A DNA stretch of 62,212 bases, taken from positions 1 to 62,212 of the forward strand of contig CANGPL010000011.1 in NCBI GenBank assembly GCA_947455725.1, in the 5' to 3' direction. Positions within the stretch are counted from its first letter, which is position 1, and every line of letters starts with the position of its first letter. Origin of the DNA: Hyphomicrobiales bacterium. Lineage in GTDB: Bacteria > Pseudomonadota > Alphaproteobacteria > Rhizobiales > Beijerinckiaceae. The notes under the pieces are model-generated. The model was not told where the DNA came from and made no database searches. It worked only from the letters and a program-made list of their open reading frames with translations. The translations under genes were made by a program, and so were the position numbers. Positions 10,201-17,348 of the stretch are shown here, piece by piece.

Positions 10201-11044
10201 TATCGGTAATAGCGGCCGTAATATAAATCTCAGGTTGAGCAGATACTAAAGCATTCACCTCGGCAGCATTAATGGTGCCCGTGATGTAAACAATAGCGGC
10301 ACCAGCATTATAACCACCATCGTTTGATAGAACGTTCTGGTACGTGTCCGACAAAGTATAGGTTAAAGTAGCCGCCGTCGCTGCATCGATGAGCGTCACA
10401 TTCGCAATCGATACAACACCGGAAATCGTCACATCCGTTGCGTTAGTTAAATAGGTTCCGGCACCGCTATTGGTTGCGGCATCCGCATTTAAGTTTGTTG
10501 CGGAATCCGACAAAGTAGCTGCGGTCAATGTACCCGTCGTAAACCCGTCGATTGTCGTCAATTGCGCTATCGTAGCCGCATCGCTGACGGTTACGTTTAC
10601 TGATCCGGTTACATAAGTGCCGGTATTCGTGACCAAATCTGCCGCAATATCGGTAATGTCCGTGTAAAGGAGCGTACCTGTACCGAGCGCCGCATCAATT
10701 GCCGTTAATTGAGTAATCGACGCCGCGTCGCTTACCGTGACATTGCCAGTAGCAAGCGGAATGTACGTTCCAGCACCGGTGTTGGTTGCCGCATCGGTGG
10801 CCAAATTGGCGGCCGTGTCACTCAAGTTCACGTAGTCCACAAATGCCGACGCAACACCCAGGGCCGCGATCGTCGCACAGTCGGCAATGGATGCATTCGT
10901 CACATTAATCGAAACTGAATTACCGGAAATGTTATTTGTGGTAACCGCAGAGCTAAGGGAGGCAACCTGATTGAACGGCGAACCGGATGACCCGGTACCG
11001 TCTGTTGCGGCGGTACCATCATAATAATAAGCGAAAGCCGTCAT
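7223..11044 (-). CDS. Giant repeat protein with RTX-like C-terminus (type I secretion substrate)
   Basis: The 1273-residue protein has no signal peptide and starts at an ATG with GGAG seven bases upstream. Residues about 40-1085 consist of roughly 21 tandem units of 45-55 residues with the pattern VTVSDAATIAQLTTIDA, then a TGT-x-Y stretch, then a [SD]TAANL core and a Gly/Thr-rich turn ending in GTYVTG. Short Gly-rich RTX motifs follow (GDFLKGGTGTDAIAGG, DVIDGGTGSNFLTG), then the C-terminal module shared with the protein at 796-2496, ending LIWVK. Repeat number, Thr/Ala/Asp richness and lack of Cys-rich domains suggest a long extracellular fibre or biofilm adhesin. Export by the downstream exporter and adaptor is strongly suggested by the gene order. 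Target and exact role are unknown. Confidence 0.85.
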   Translation of the reverse strand: MTAFAYYYDGTAATDGTGSSGSPFNQVASLSSAVTTNNISGNSVSINVTNASIADCATIAALGVASAFVDYVNLSDTAANLATDAATNTGAGTYIPLATGNVTVSDAASITQLTAIDAALGTGTLLYTDITDIAADLVTNTGTYVTGSVNVTVSDAATIAQLTTIDGFTTGTLTAATLSDSATNLNADAATNSGAGTYLTNATDVTISGVVSIANVTLIDAATAATLTYTLSDTYQNVLSNDGGYNAGAAIVYITGTINAAEVNALVSAQPEIYITAAITDTSANLQSMSNAGMSTITVSDTVTAAVASLIQATTTGTVKATVSDTAANLVDNISSSILATYQDYTVTVSDAATIAQLTTITGVIKSGNTITVADITDEAANLAADAATNTNAGTYIPTATGNVTVSDAASIAQLTGIDAVVTGTLVYTDITDTATNLVADAGTYVTAGTNVTVSDAISIADLDTIHGYNTTGGLVYSISDTYANITATLGLSYVGSATDVAVSDTSITAANANVIDALTDGVVTATVADTIANLITLTGTGNAYAVTVSDAATIADLALVDAATTGTIACPSVTDTAVNLAADAATNDGAGTYVTGATTVTITDQVTIAQLTAIDRASGATTLVCTHIVDSAANLAAAGSATYETTTAVTVTDAATLAQLATIDGYTTVAIVYSDITDTPAILVANAGGYVNGSVNVTVSDAAAIADLTTIAALTTGTFVYGEVADTSANLLANAGGYVTGDHAVTVTDAEITAADAVSLAALTTGVVSASVTDTAANLAAITETNNAFLITVSDATIDAATANAIYAKTAMGVVATVTDTAANLATLLGTNVYTISVTDPATIAELTTITAATSGQVAYTAISDTIANLLDDLDGGSFVVNSVDVNVTDAASITELDTVFGNTAGTFTYGTVMDTAADLTVNSGSYVSGSHTVTVTDDQITTSDANTIAALTTGAVTATIVDTAANLSVLTETGNNYSITVTDSANIALITSLQAATTGSVTFNSVTDTASNIVGYSGNLPNSLIINVVGTATISQLHDLEGMIGEGTLNVAISDTAANIATALSDSTDAQYLANGYTITDSGNITSVNGVPTAFDDYTGPVSGLSKQYIASSNDLNVIIGDNNGDFLKGGTGTDAIAGGSSTDVIDGGTGSNFLTGNAGWDRFFVDLRGSGTTWSTVTDYYINDANFLANEQVAIFTPGSFDPNVAKISWVENAGATGYTGATMNISLHGDSHIDASVTFSGKSVAQMQSLVTESTSTQIGQNYGLIWVK

Positions 11045-11378
11045 TTGATTTACTCCATTTTACTTAAACTGACACGTATATACGCACAACGGTACTCTAC
11101 CGGTACATTTGGGATCGTTTTATCTAGCCATTTTTACCGTGTCAACGAATATTATTTCCCCCCCCGAGCCCGCCCTGCAATTTTGGTAAAAATTTAATTA
11201 AATCAATAATTTATTGATTTATAAGCATCTTAATTCACCCTACTAAAGTCCTAGACCGCTCGCAGGTTGATTCGATTTTCAGCGGAGTTATCTTACAGCC
11301 GACTCCACCTTTGCTGATATTATAAACGCATTCTGGAATTGTGTTTCTTACCAAGGGGTTAGGGGTGGACTTGTCTTC
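11045..11378. promoter_or_regulatory. Upstream region of the giant repeat gene, with a run of eight C
   Basis: This AT-rich stretch should carry the promoter of the 7223-11044 gene, read on the minus strand. It contains a run of eight C at 11158-11165 (G on the coding strand), about 115 bases upstream of the start codon. Such homopolymers can change length and vary expression. I could not identify a clear -35/-10 pair. Confidence 0.35.
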
Positions 11379-11892
11379 TCAGCGGTCTGCGATTACCACC
11401 ATTTTGTAACGATCAATTTGCGTTTCGGGCAAGGGGAACGCGGGTCTGCGACTTGTGGCGTCCGTTACCTGTTCTCTTTTTCCTTTTGCGCCAGAAATTA
11501 GCGGCATCCGTGGCGTGTTAATAAAACGCTCTGTTTTCTCTGGCCTATCTATAAGTCCGAGATCTTCTTAGCGATTTCATTATATATAGGCCTCAGGGGC
11601 GGCGGCACGAGGGTGATACTTCTCGTCGTCTCTTATTGGCTTTTAGATTCGATGAGCGGCTTGGCCTCGTGAGACAAGACCGGGGCCACCTGGAGGGGCA
11701 ATAATCTGCATCGATTGGTCAAAAAAGCGAGTTGGCTTTTGGAAATTGAACATTTTCATGCGATTTTTCTTAGCTTGATCGCTTCATCCGACGGCCCTAC
11801 TGAACCTGCCATCCATGGCTTATAAGGTTTAAGCGCGAATTGATTGGTGGTATCTGCCTCCAGTTCCTCTGGTGCCGCCAAGTTTATTTCCT
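11379..11892 (-). pseudogene. Decayed coding remnant, family not recognised
   Basis: No long open frame exists here, yet coding-like fragments follow one another on the minus strand in changing frames. The first, from about 11890, includes LAAPEELEADTTNQFALKPY and ends at a TGA. The next includes MFNFQKPTRFFDQSMQIIAP. The last, of about 55 codons, includes RPEKTERFINTPRMPLISGA and ends at a TGA at 11379. The order and normal amino-acid composition suggest one gene broken by at least two frameshifts and stops. I cannot name the family. It lies just downstream of a glycosyltransferase gene on the same strand, so a polysaccharide function is possible but unproven. Confidence 0.35.
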
Positions 11893-11934
11893 AAAAATCA
11901 GGGGCAACAAAGAAGAGACACAGAGCCTTGTTTT

Positions 11935-12921
11935 TCAAATTTTCTTTATCAGAATTGCAACCCACAAACCTAACGTTCCCATGCGGGTTTGCCGATAGAG
12001 GCCACTCTTTTTAAAAAGTGAGATCCGCTCCAATAGTGGAGCCTCCCTCATTCTTTTAAACTGTTGAATAACAGAGGCATTTACTTTCGGCACCACCTCG
12101 CTGAGATAAGACAGGATCTCTAGATTGCTTTCAGAATAACACTTAAATCGCCCCTTAAAAAGCCATTTCAATCTGACAAACCTATCGATTAATCGATTAT
12201 TTGAACCAATCAGATTTTCTCCATGTTGGCGATAGAGGAGAGTGGGTTTTTCATCGTAATAGACTTCACCATCACACGCCATAACGATCAAGTAGGTTGC
12301 CCAATCATGGGTTATAATATCTAGATGGACGGGAATCAGGCAGATCAAATGACGGGTTTTATTATTAAACAGTATCGTGTTGCCGCCAACGAGGCTTTGA
12401 ACAAGTGCATTTTTAAGACTGGGCATTCGATCAAATAAAGGCGACTGGCCGAGAACACGGCCCCGAAAATCAATTAATGTAGTACGTGATCCGTACAGCA
12501 CGGGGCTCGTTTCACCCAACGCCTTTATTGAGGCGATGGAGCGCTCTAATTTATCGTCAAGCCAAACATCGTCCTGATCACAGAAGGCATAATAATCAGC
12601 CTGAATATGCTTATCATGAACGAGGGACATAAAATTAGCCGCATGCCCACGCTGGGGTCCCTGGTATATTCTCAGTCGATCCTGCCCCCACCGTTCACAG
12701 TACGTTGTTAATAGTGCAAGAGTACCGTCGCTAGAGCCGTCATCTGAAGCATAAACCCGCCAATTCGTATGGGTCTGCTGCTCAATGGAATTCAGTTGCT
12801 GTGATAGGAAAGAAGCCCCGTTGTAGGTAGCTAGTAAAATGGCGACCGACTTCTTGGTTGTATCCAGAGGTGGCAAAACACTCAGTCGATGAGTGGAAGA
12901 AAACGCATTGTTCATTAACAC
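11935..12921 (-). CDS. Family 2 glycosyltransferase (rhamnosyltransferase-like)
   Basis: The 328-residue cytoplasmic enzyme has a GT-A fold beginning VAILLATYNGASFLSQQL near residue 25, the nucleotide-binding segment SDDGSSDGT near 60 and the metal-binding FCDQDDVW near 115. These are the marks of family 2 enzymes that add a sugar, often rhamnose, from a nucleotide sugar to a polysaccharide or O-antigen repeat unit. The C-terminal 90 residues are basic and helical, which suggests membrane association. Acceptor and sugar cannot be read from sequence. It sits among other polysaccharide genes and remnants on the same strand as the initiating transferase at 14003-14590. Confidence 0.85.
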   Translation of the reverse strand: MLMNNAFSSTHRLSVLPPLDTTKKSVAILLATYNGASFLSQQLNSIEQQTHTNWRVYASDDGSSDGTLALLTTYCERWGQDRLRIYQGPQRGHAANFMSLVHDKHIQADYYAFCDQDDVWLDDKLERSIASIKALGETSPVLYGSRTTLIDFRGRVLGQSPLFDRMPSLKNALVQSLVGGNTILFNNKTRHLICLIPVHLDIITHDWATYLIVMACDGEVYYDEKPTLLYRQHGENLIGSNNRLIDRFVRLKWLFKGRFKCYSESNLEILSYLSEVVPKVNASVIQQFKRMREAPLLERISLFKKSGLYRQTRMGTLGLWVAILIKKI

Positions 12922-12971
12922 ATGCCTATAAAATTTCTTACATCAACACCATTCTGAACCAAATTATTTCA

Positions 12972-13508
12972 TCATGGTTTGAGGACCCCACTGAATCGAA
13001 AAGTAACATCACAACCATCATAATTGCTTGCGGTTAAAGCATATGAGGCATTGTCTCCAATGTTCCTAATTTTACCCTCCATATAAACATATGATGTTGG
13101 TGTGGTTATAGTAGATGGCGTTTGCGAAGTGATCGACACTTGAGGTGTGACGTTAAATTCAGAAATTCCACCACTGATCTGAAAAGCTTGAGTAGCAGTT
13201 GATAGCGTCGATGTGGGAGTGGAATTAAATTTATAGCCTTCAGCTGAATAATTATCAAAAATATTGAAATTCCAATTGGCCCCATTGTTTCCTAGAGCTG
13301 GCGGTCTTAACCTTGCCAGATAGCGACTACCGACAGAATAGCCTGCGTTACTGCAGTTAGTCGGCGTAGTTAGGGCTGTAACCCAAAGTGTACCAAAGTA
13401 CATATATTTTCCGCTTGTCGGTGCGGTAACGGCTTCCGCTTTTGTAATTCCTAATACAACAAAAATTGAATATACTATCTGGATAGTGGAAGTGAGCTTA
13501 AATTTCAT
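12972..13508 (-). CDS. Exported hypothetical protein
   Basis: The 178-residue product starts with a signal peptide (hydrophobic core about residues 8-20, likely cleavage after AEA near residue 26). The mature part is rich in Thr, Ser, Asn and Tyr with two Cys far apart (in TNCSNAG and YDGCDV), which could form a disulfide bond in the periplasm or outside the cell. The composition is typical of a small beta-sandwich surface or pilin-like protein, but I recognise no family. It lies 50 bases upstream of the glycosyltransferase gene on the same strand and downstream of an IS remnant. Confidence 0.55.
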   Translation of the reverse strand: MKFKLTSTIQIVYSIFVVLGITKAEAVTAPTSGKYMYFGTLWVTALTTPTNCSNAGYSVGSRYLARLRPPALGNNGANWNFNIFDNYSAEGYKFNSTPTSTLSTATQAFQISGGISEFNVTPQVSITSQTPSTITTPTSYVYMEGKIRNIGDNASYALTASNYDGCDVTFRFSGVLKP

Positions 13509-13559
13509 TTGATTTCCCTTTAGCGAGCCTAAGAACCATAAATAATTGTTAAACCGATG

Positions 13560-13900
13560 CTGTCGCCGAGCGGTGGCTCGGTTTGTTTGAACAGTCTGTT
13601 GGGTCTGGATAAGTCGTTGACTGCCTTTGTTATGATGCAGGCGGGAATACCATCAGCGTATTTAAATAGACATCATCCGGGATTTTTTTGTCAAGGCTCG
13701 AATGGGGTCGTTTCGTATTATAGCAGCCGCCAATGTACCATCCGCGGGCGGGGCGAGCTTCGGGAACATTGTTATAGGCCCGCAAATAGACGACTTCGTA
13801 TTTAACGGTTCGCCAAAGACGCTCGACAAAAACATTGTCCCGCAAAAATCCCTTGCCATCCATTCTGATAATATGTTCAGGCCAAGCTCACTCAAACGGC
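13560..13900 (-). pseudogene. IS3-family transposase C-terminal remnant
   Basis: The minus-strand frame ending at 13630 encodes MDGKGFLRDNVFVERLW, then KYEVVYLRAY and KRPHSSLD. This is the end of the DDE integrase core of IS3-family (IS407/IS51-like) transposases, including the third catalytic residue Glu in VERLW. The earlier parts with the two catalytic Asp are missing; only a short out-of-frame upstream piece remains. The fragment cannot be active. It differs in sequence group from the IS3 element at 19419-20676. Confidence 0.8.
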
Positions 13901-14002
13901 AGACAACGATGTTATAAATTGCTGCCCTTTATTAGAGCCGCAACTGTAACTAGAACCTTCATTCCTCGGTTACATCAGTGGAGAAAAATACAATGAATTA
14001 AA

Positions 14003-14590
14003 TTATCCGCCACGATTGGTTATTCTGCGGTCAATGCCCATCCCCGTGACAGTATGAAAGAGGATCTTCAAGTCCCTCGCGGCTGATCGCGTGCTCACAT
14101 AGGTCGCGTCTATTCCAGAAAGGCGCCCTGGGTCCGACATGTCGACATTGCTAATTTGAGCCAAGCCAGTCATCCCAGGCCGAACAACAAACACCCCCAT
14201 AATTTCGCGTGCATTAATGATATCAAGCTGAGTAGGCAGGCAAGGCCTAGGACCAACGAGGCTCATATCACCTATAATAACATTTAAGAGCTGAGGCAGC
14301 TCATCTATCCGATACCGACGCAAGACGCGACCGAGGGGTGTAATCGACGCATCGTTTACCAGATGTGTCGGGACAGTTAATGTCTCCACTGACATTGTCC
14401 TTAGCTTAAAAAGCTTAAACGGTATCCGTCCCCTGCCCAGACGTGTCTGACATAAGATAGCAGGACCGCGTGAACCTGCCTTAATTAATACGATTACAAA
14501 ACAAAGGAGCGGCACAAAAACGATCAGTGCTGTCATCGCCACTACTATTTCTGTCAAACGATAAAAAGCGGAACCCATGACAACGCCCAT
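14003..14590 (-). CDS. Initiating sugar-1-phosphate transferase (bacterial sugar transferase, WcaJ/ExoY/PglC type)
   Basis: The 195-residue enzyme is a small monotopic phosphoglycosyl transferase. One hydrophobic re-entrant helix (about 12-35) is followed by the hallmark motifs KLFKLRTM, then RRYRIDELPQLLNVIIGDMS, LVGPRPCLP and RPGMTGLAQI. The family moves a sugar-1-phosphate from a nucleotide sugar to undecaprenyl phosphate, the first step of a polysaccharide repeat unit. The usual catalytic Asp-Glu pair is present in DELPQ. Length fits the short PglC-like class. It probably works with the WbpM-like dehydratase at 17349. The upstream ATG at 14590 and one four codons later are both possible starts. 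Confidence 0.88.
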   Translation of the reverse strand: MGVVMGSAFYRLTEIVVAMTALIVFVPLLCFVIVLIKAGSRGPAILCQTRLGRGRIPFKLFKLRTMSVETLTVPTHLVNDASITPLGRVLRRYRIDELPQLLNVIIGDMSLVGPRPCLPTQLDIINAREIMGVFVVRPGMTGLAQISNVDMSDPGRLSGIDATYVSTRSAARDLKILFHTVTGMGIDRRITNRGG

Positions 14591-15139
14591 TTTCTTTTAC
14601 TTAAAGACGACCAAAAATAATAATAAACTATTGATTCTTAGCCCTTCTAGGCGAATACCCGCTATTTTAATAACAAAAAACATCAATCGAAATGAATTAT
14701 TACGTCACCAGGCCAAACGAAATACTTAGTATCTATGACTAGGATGCATTGCCTGAGTAATCTAGTAAAAAACACTTAAGGTCATCTGGCTCGACAAGGG
14801 TGGCATACACCATGGCGCAAGGAAGACCGATGCAGATCTTGACCAATCGGCCTGGATCATAGTTTTCAAACACATTTACTGTTAGCGGTTTAATTTGATA
14901 TCGAGCGACAGAATAAATGCAACGACGAGAAGGACAATTTCTTCAGCTGACGGGTGTGACCAATAAAATCAGACGCCCCGCGAAAGGCGCCGAAATATTG
15001 AGGCGCTCGCCCCTAAAGAGCCATTAAGACATGGAATTCGCTGTTCGAGAACGCCGCTGCCAATGTTACTCTTATCGCCCACAATTTTAGTCTTTTCGCC
15101 ACTTCGCGCTCGTAGCTAAGTTTATTTGCGCCATCAAGA
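14591..15139. other. Intergenic region without an intact gene
   Basis: About 550 bases with stops in every frame. Short coding-like fragments appear, for example LQLTGVTNKIRRPAKGAEIL on the plus strand near 14940-15000, but none is long enough to identify. It probably holds decayed polysaccharide genes and the promoter of the sugar transferase. Confidence 0.3.
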
Positions 15140-15648
15140 TTTATTCAGATATCTTTGATTTTCTGGCAATGGATCCTTATTTGCTCGGCAGTTTCAGCCA
15201 ACCCGTCGAACTCCTTCCAGGATAGTATCCCATGGGTAAGGTTCCCAATTTACGTTGTTACCCTTTTAGTGGGCCTAAAAATTTCAATCTTTACTGTCTT
15301 AGCCTTAAGCAGCCCGGCGCACTTGAGGTTCTTCTAGGCGTGACCGAATGTCAGTGGCACTCTCACAATCTATATTTGTAAATTGCCGCCGAGGCAGGCG
15401 CTTTTGGATTGATTATCTTTTTGTACCTGGCGGGATATTTGATCCGGGTTGCATATCGGCATTCTAAATCCAATCTTTGGACGAATAACATCCCGCTCGT
15501 TCCTATGATTGTTATCTTTTATCCTCTTCAAACCTATTCGCAAGCTTTCGGACAATCCAAAAATTTCTATTTATGGACGCTGGTTGGGTTAGCCCTTTTT
15601 ATTCTGAGGCATCAATTGAAAGATAGAGACAGCAATGAGCGTCTTTGA
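15140..15648 (+). pseudogene. O-antigen ligase/polymerase (Wzy/WaaL-like), broken remnant
   Basis: Two pieces of an O-antigen ligase-family membrane protein survive in different frames. The first (15155-15337) contains ANPSNSFQDSIPWVRFPIYV, typical of the first third of the family. The second contains HSHNLYL, a stop, then IAAEAGAFGLIIFLYLAG and a C-terminal membrane helix ending at 15648. HSHNLYL-x-IAAEAG is the conserved periplasmic motif; the x codon is TAA at 15379-15381 where Gln (CAA) is usual. The middle of the protein is deleted. The gene is inactive by stop, frameshift and internal deletion. Confidence 0.75.
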
Positions 15649-16407
15649 AAGGGATCCGACACAAACAGACATCAAATAGGATGGCGTAACATCATTATTG
15701 TGACCGTTTTTACACCTAATTATTTTCTGCTGGCAGAAGCCTCTTCAAAAAATTTGCCAGCCTACAAGATCAGCCACCACCTCTACGCGCGCAAAAGAAT
15801 AACCGGCCAGTTGGAGCATTAACGCTTCAAAAACAAGCTCACTGAAGGCGGCCCGCCGCGAATACCCTGATCGGATCCTCTTCCTAATGAATGTGGACTA
15901 CCAAATTCTACGACATTTGCTCATGCTGGATGTTGCAGGCGAAATCTCCGTTTCCACGAGTCGCAAACCCATGAAAAACGGCACAGCGCTGAAACCTGGA
16001 ACGCGGCTAGCCCTACTTCGACCGACGGCGCAAGCACACGCTACGCTTTAATTATAGGAAGAGAAGTGCAAGCTCAATATCAAGCCCGTGGAAAATGATG
16101 CAATCCACCTCCAAATGACCATCGAAGACAGCGGTGGTCAATTTGCGATTGCGACCGCTAAATCGTAATTACACAGACGTGGAACTAAGAAAAGCCACAC
16201 AGGCCCACATGATCGGGCATTATGGTACTCGGGATGAAGAACGCCTCTTTGAACCCATCCGAAAAGAAATAAAAAGTCGAATAAAAAATTAGAAACGGCC
16301 CGCACCTTATTTTGACCGGTCAGAAATACAAATCAAAGAACCGGCGGTTAGTGATAGTTGGGCATTGACATTTAAAGAGTTTTTTGCGTACAGGTATGGG
16401 GAGTGAA
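15649..16407. other. Gene-poor region with short decayed coding fragments
   Basis: No open frame of useful length. Plus-strand fragments such as KPVENDAIHLQMTIEDSG (about 16083-16135) and ATQAHMIGHYGTRDEERL (about 16195-16250) look like protein but are separated by stops and shifts. I do not recognise them. They probably belong to one or two dead genes of the same polysaccharide locus. Confidence 0.35.
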
Positions 16408-17339
16408 ATGACAAAAAACCTCGTAACTGGCGGCGCGGGCTTTTGCGGCTCTCGCCTCCGCGAAAGTCTTTTAACTCTGAGCCAAGACGTGCTGTACGTT
16501 GATAATTACTTCACGGGCGGTAAGGATAATGTTATCCACTTGATGTCCAGCCCGAAATTTGACGGCATCCGGCACGACGTGGCGTTTTCACTTTTTGTGG
16601 AAGTTGATAAGGTTTATAATCTGGCCTGCCCCGCCTCGCCGTTTCACTATCAACTTGACCCCGTGCAGACGACGAAAACCAGCGCGCACGGCGCTATCAA
16701 CATGCTAGGACTCTCTGAGAGGGGTCAGGCGCACATCCTGCAGGCCTCAACAGGCGAAGTATATGGCGCCCCTGAAATTCACCCCCAGACAGAAGTCTAC
16801 TGGGGTAAAGTCAATCCGATTGGCATTCGCAATTGCTACGAAGAGGGGATACGATGCGCGGAGACGCTCTTCTTCGACTACTGGCGGCAGCACCCGTGCG
16901 AGATCAAGGTCGTTCGGATCTTCATACCTACCGGCCCCCGATGCACCCCAATGATGGTGGCGTTATGTGTAACTTCATTATGCAGGCCTTGCGGGGGGAC
17001 GACATCACCATCTATGGCTCCGGCCAGCAAGCGCGCAGCTTTTGCTACGTAGATGACCTGATTGAGGCGATGATCCGAATGATGGAAAGTCCTGCCGACT
17101 TTATGCGGCCCGTTAACATCGGAAATCCCGGCAAGTTTTCGATTCCGAAATTGGCTGAGTTGATTATTCAGATGACCAATTCAAAACGCAAATTAATCTT
17201 TAAACGGTTCCCACAGTACGATCCCAAGCAGAGGCAGCCCGACATCACACTAGCAAAAAGTGAGCTTTCGTGGGAGGTTGCATTAGCTTTGGAGACCGGG
17301 CGCGAGAAAACAATTACATATTTTAAGACAGTAATTTAA
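16408..17339 (+). pseudogene. UDP-glucuronate decarboxylase (UXS-like NAD-dependent epimerase), frameshifted
   Basis: The frame from the ATG at 16408 has the Rossmann motif TGGAGFCGS, then NLACPASPFHYQ, QTTKTSAHGAINMLGL and LQASTGEVYG, all typical of UDP-xylose synthase. At about 16938 one base is missing: the family sequence GPRMHPNDG reads through a shift, and the rest (VMCNFIMQALRGDDITIYG, ARSFCYVDDLIEAMI) continues in another frame to 17339. The catalytic YxxxK motif reads YEEGI, so the Lys is replaced by Ile. Either change alone would probably abolish activity. The product would have supplied UDP-xylose. Confidence 0.85.
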
Positions 17340-17348
17340 GTTTAAAAA

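Noticed and set aside
7337-10918. Several plus-strand open frames opposite the giant repeat gene
   Set aside because: They are shadows of the repeats on the other strand, with Arg/Ser-rich nonsense composition and no ribosome sites.
7223-11044. Periodic repeats as a CRISPR array
   Set aside because: The repeats are coding, 135-165 bases long and degenerate, with no spacer structure.
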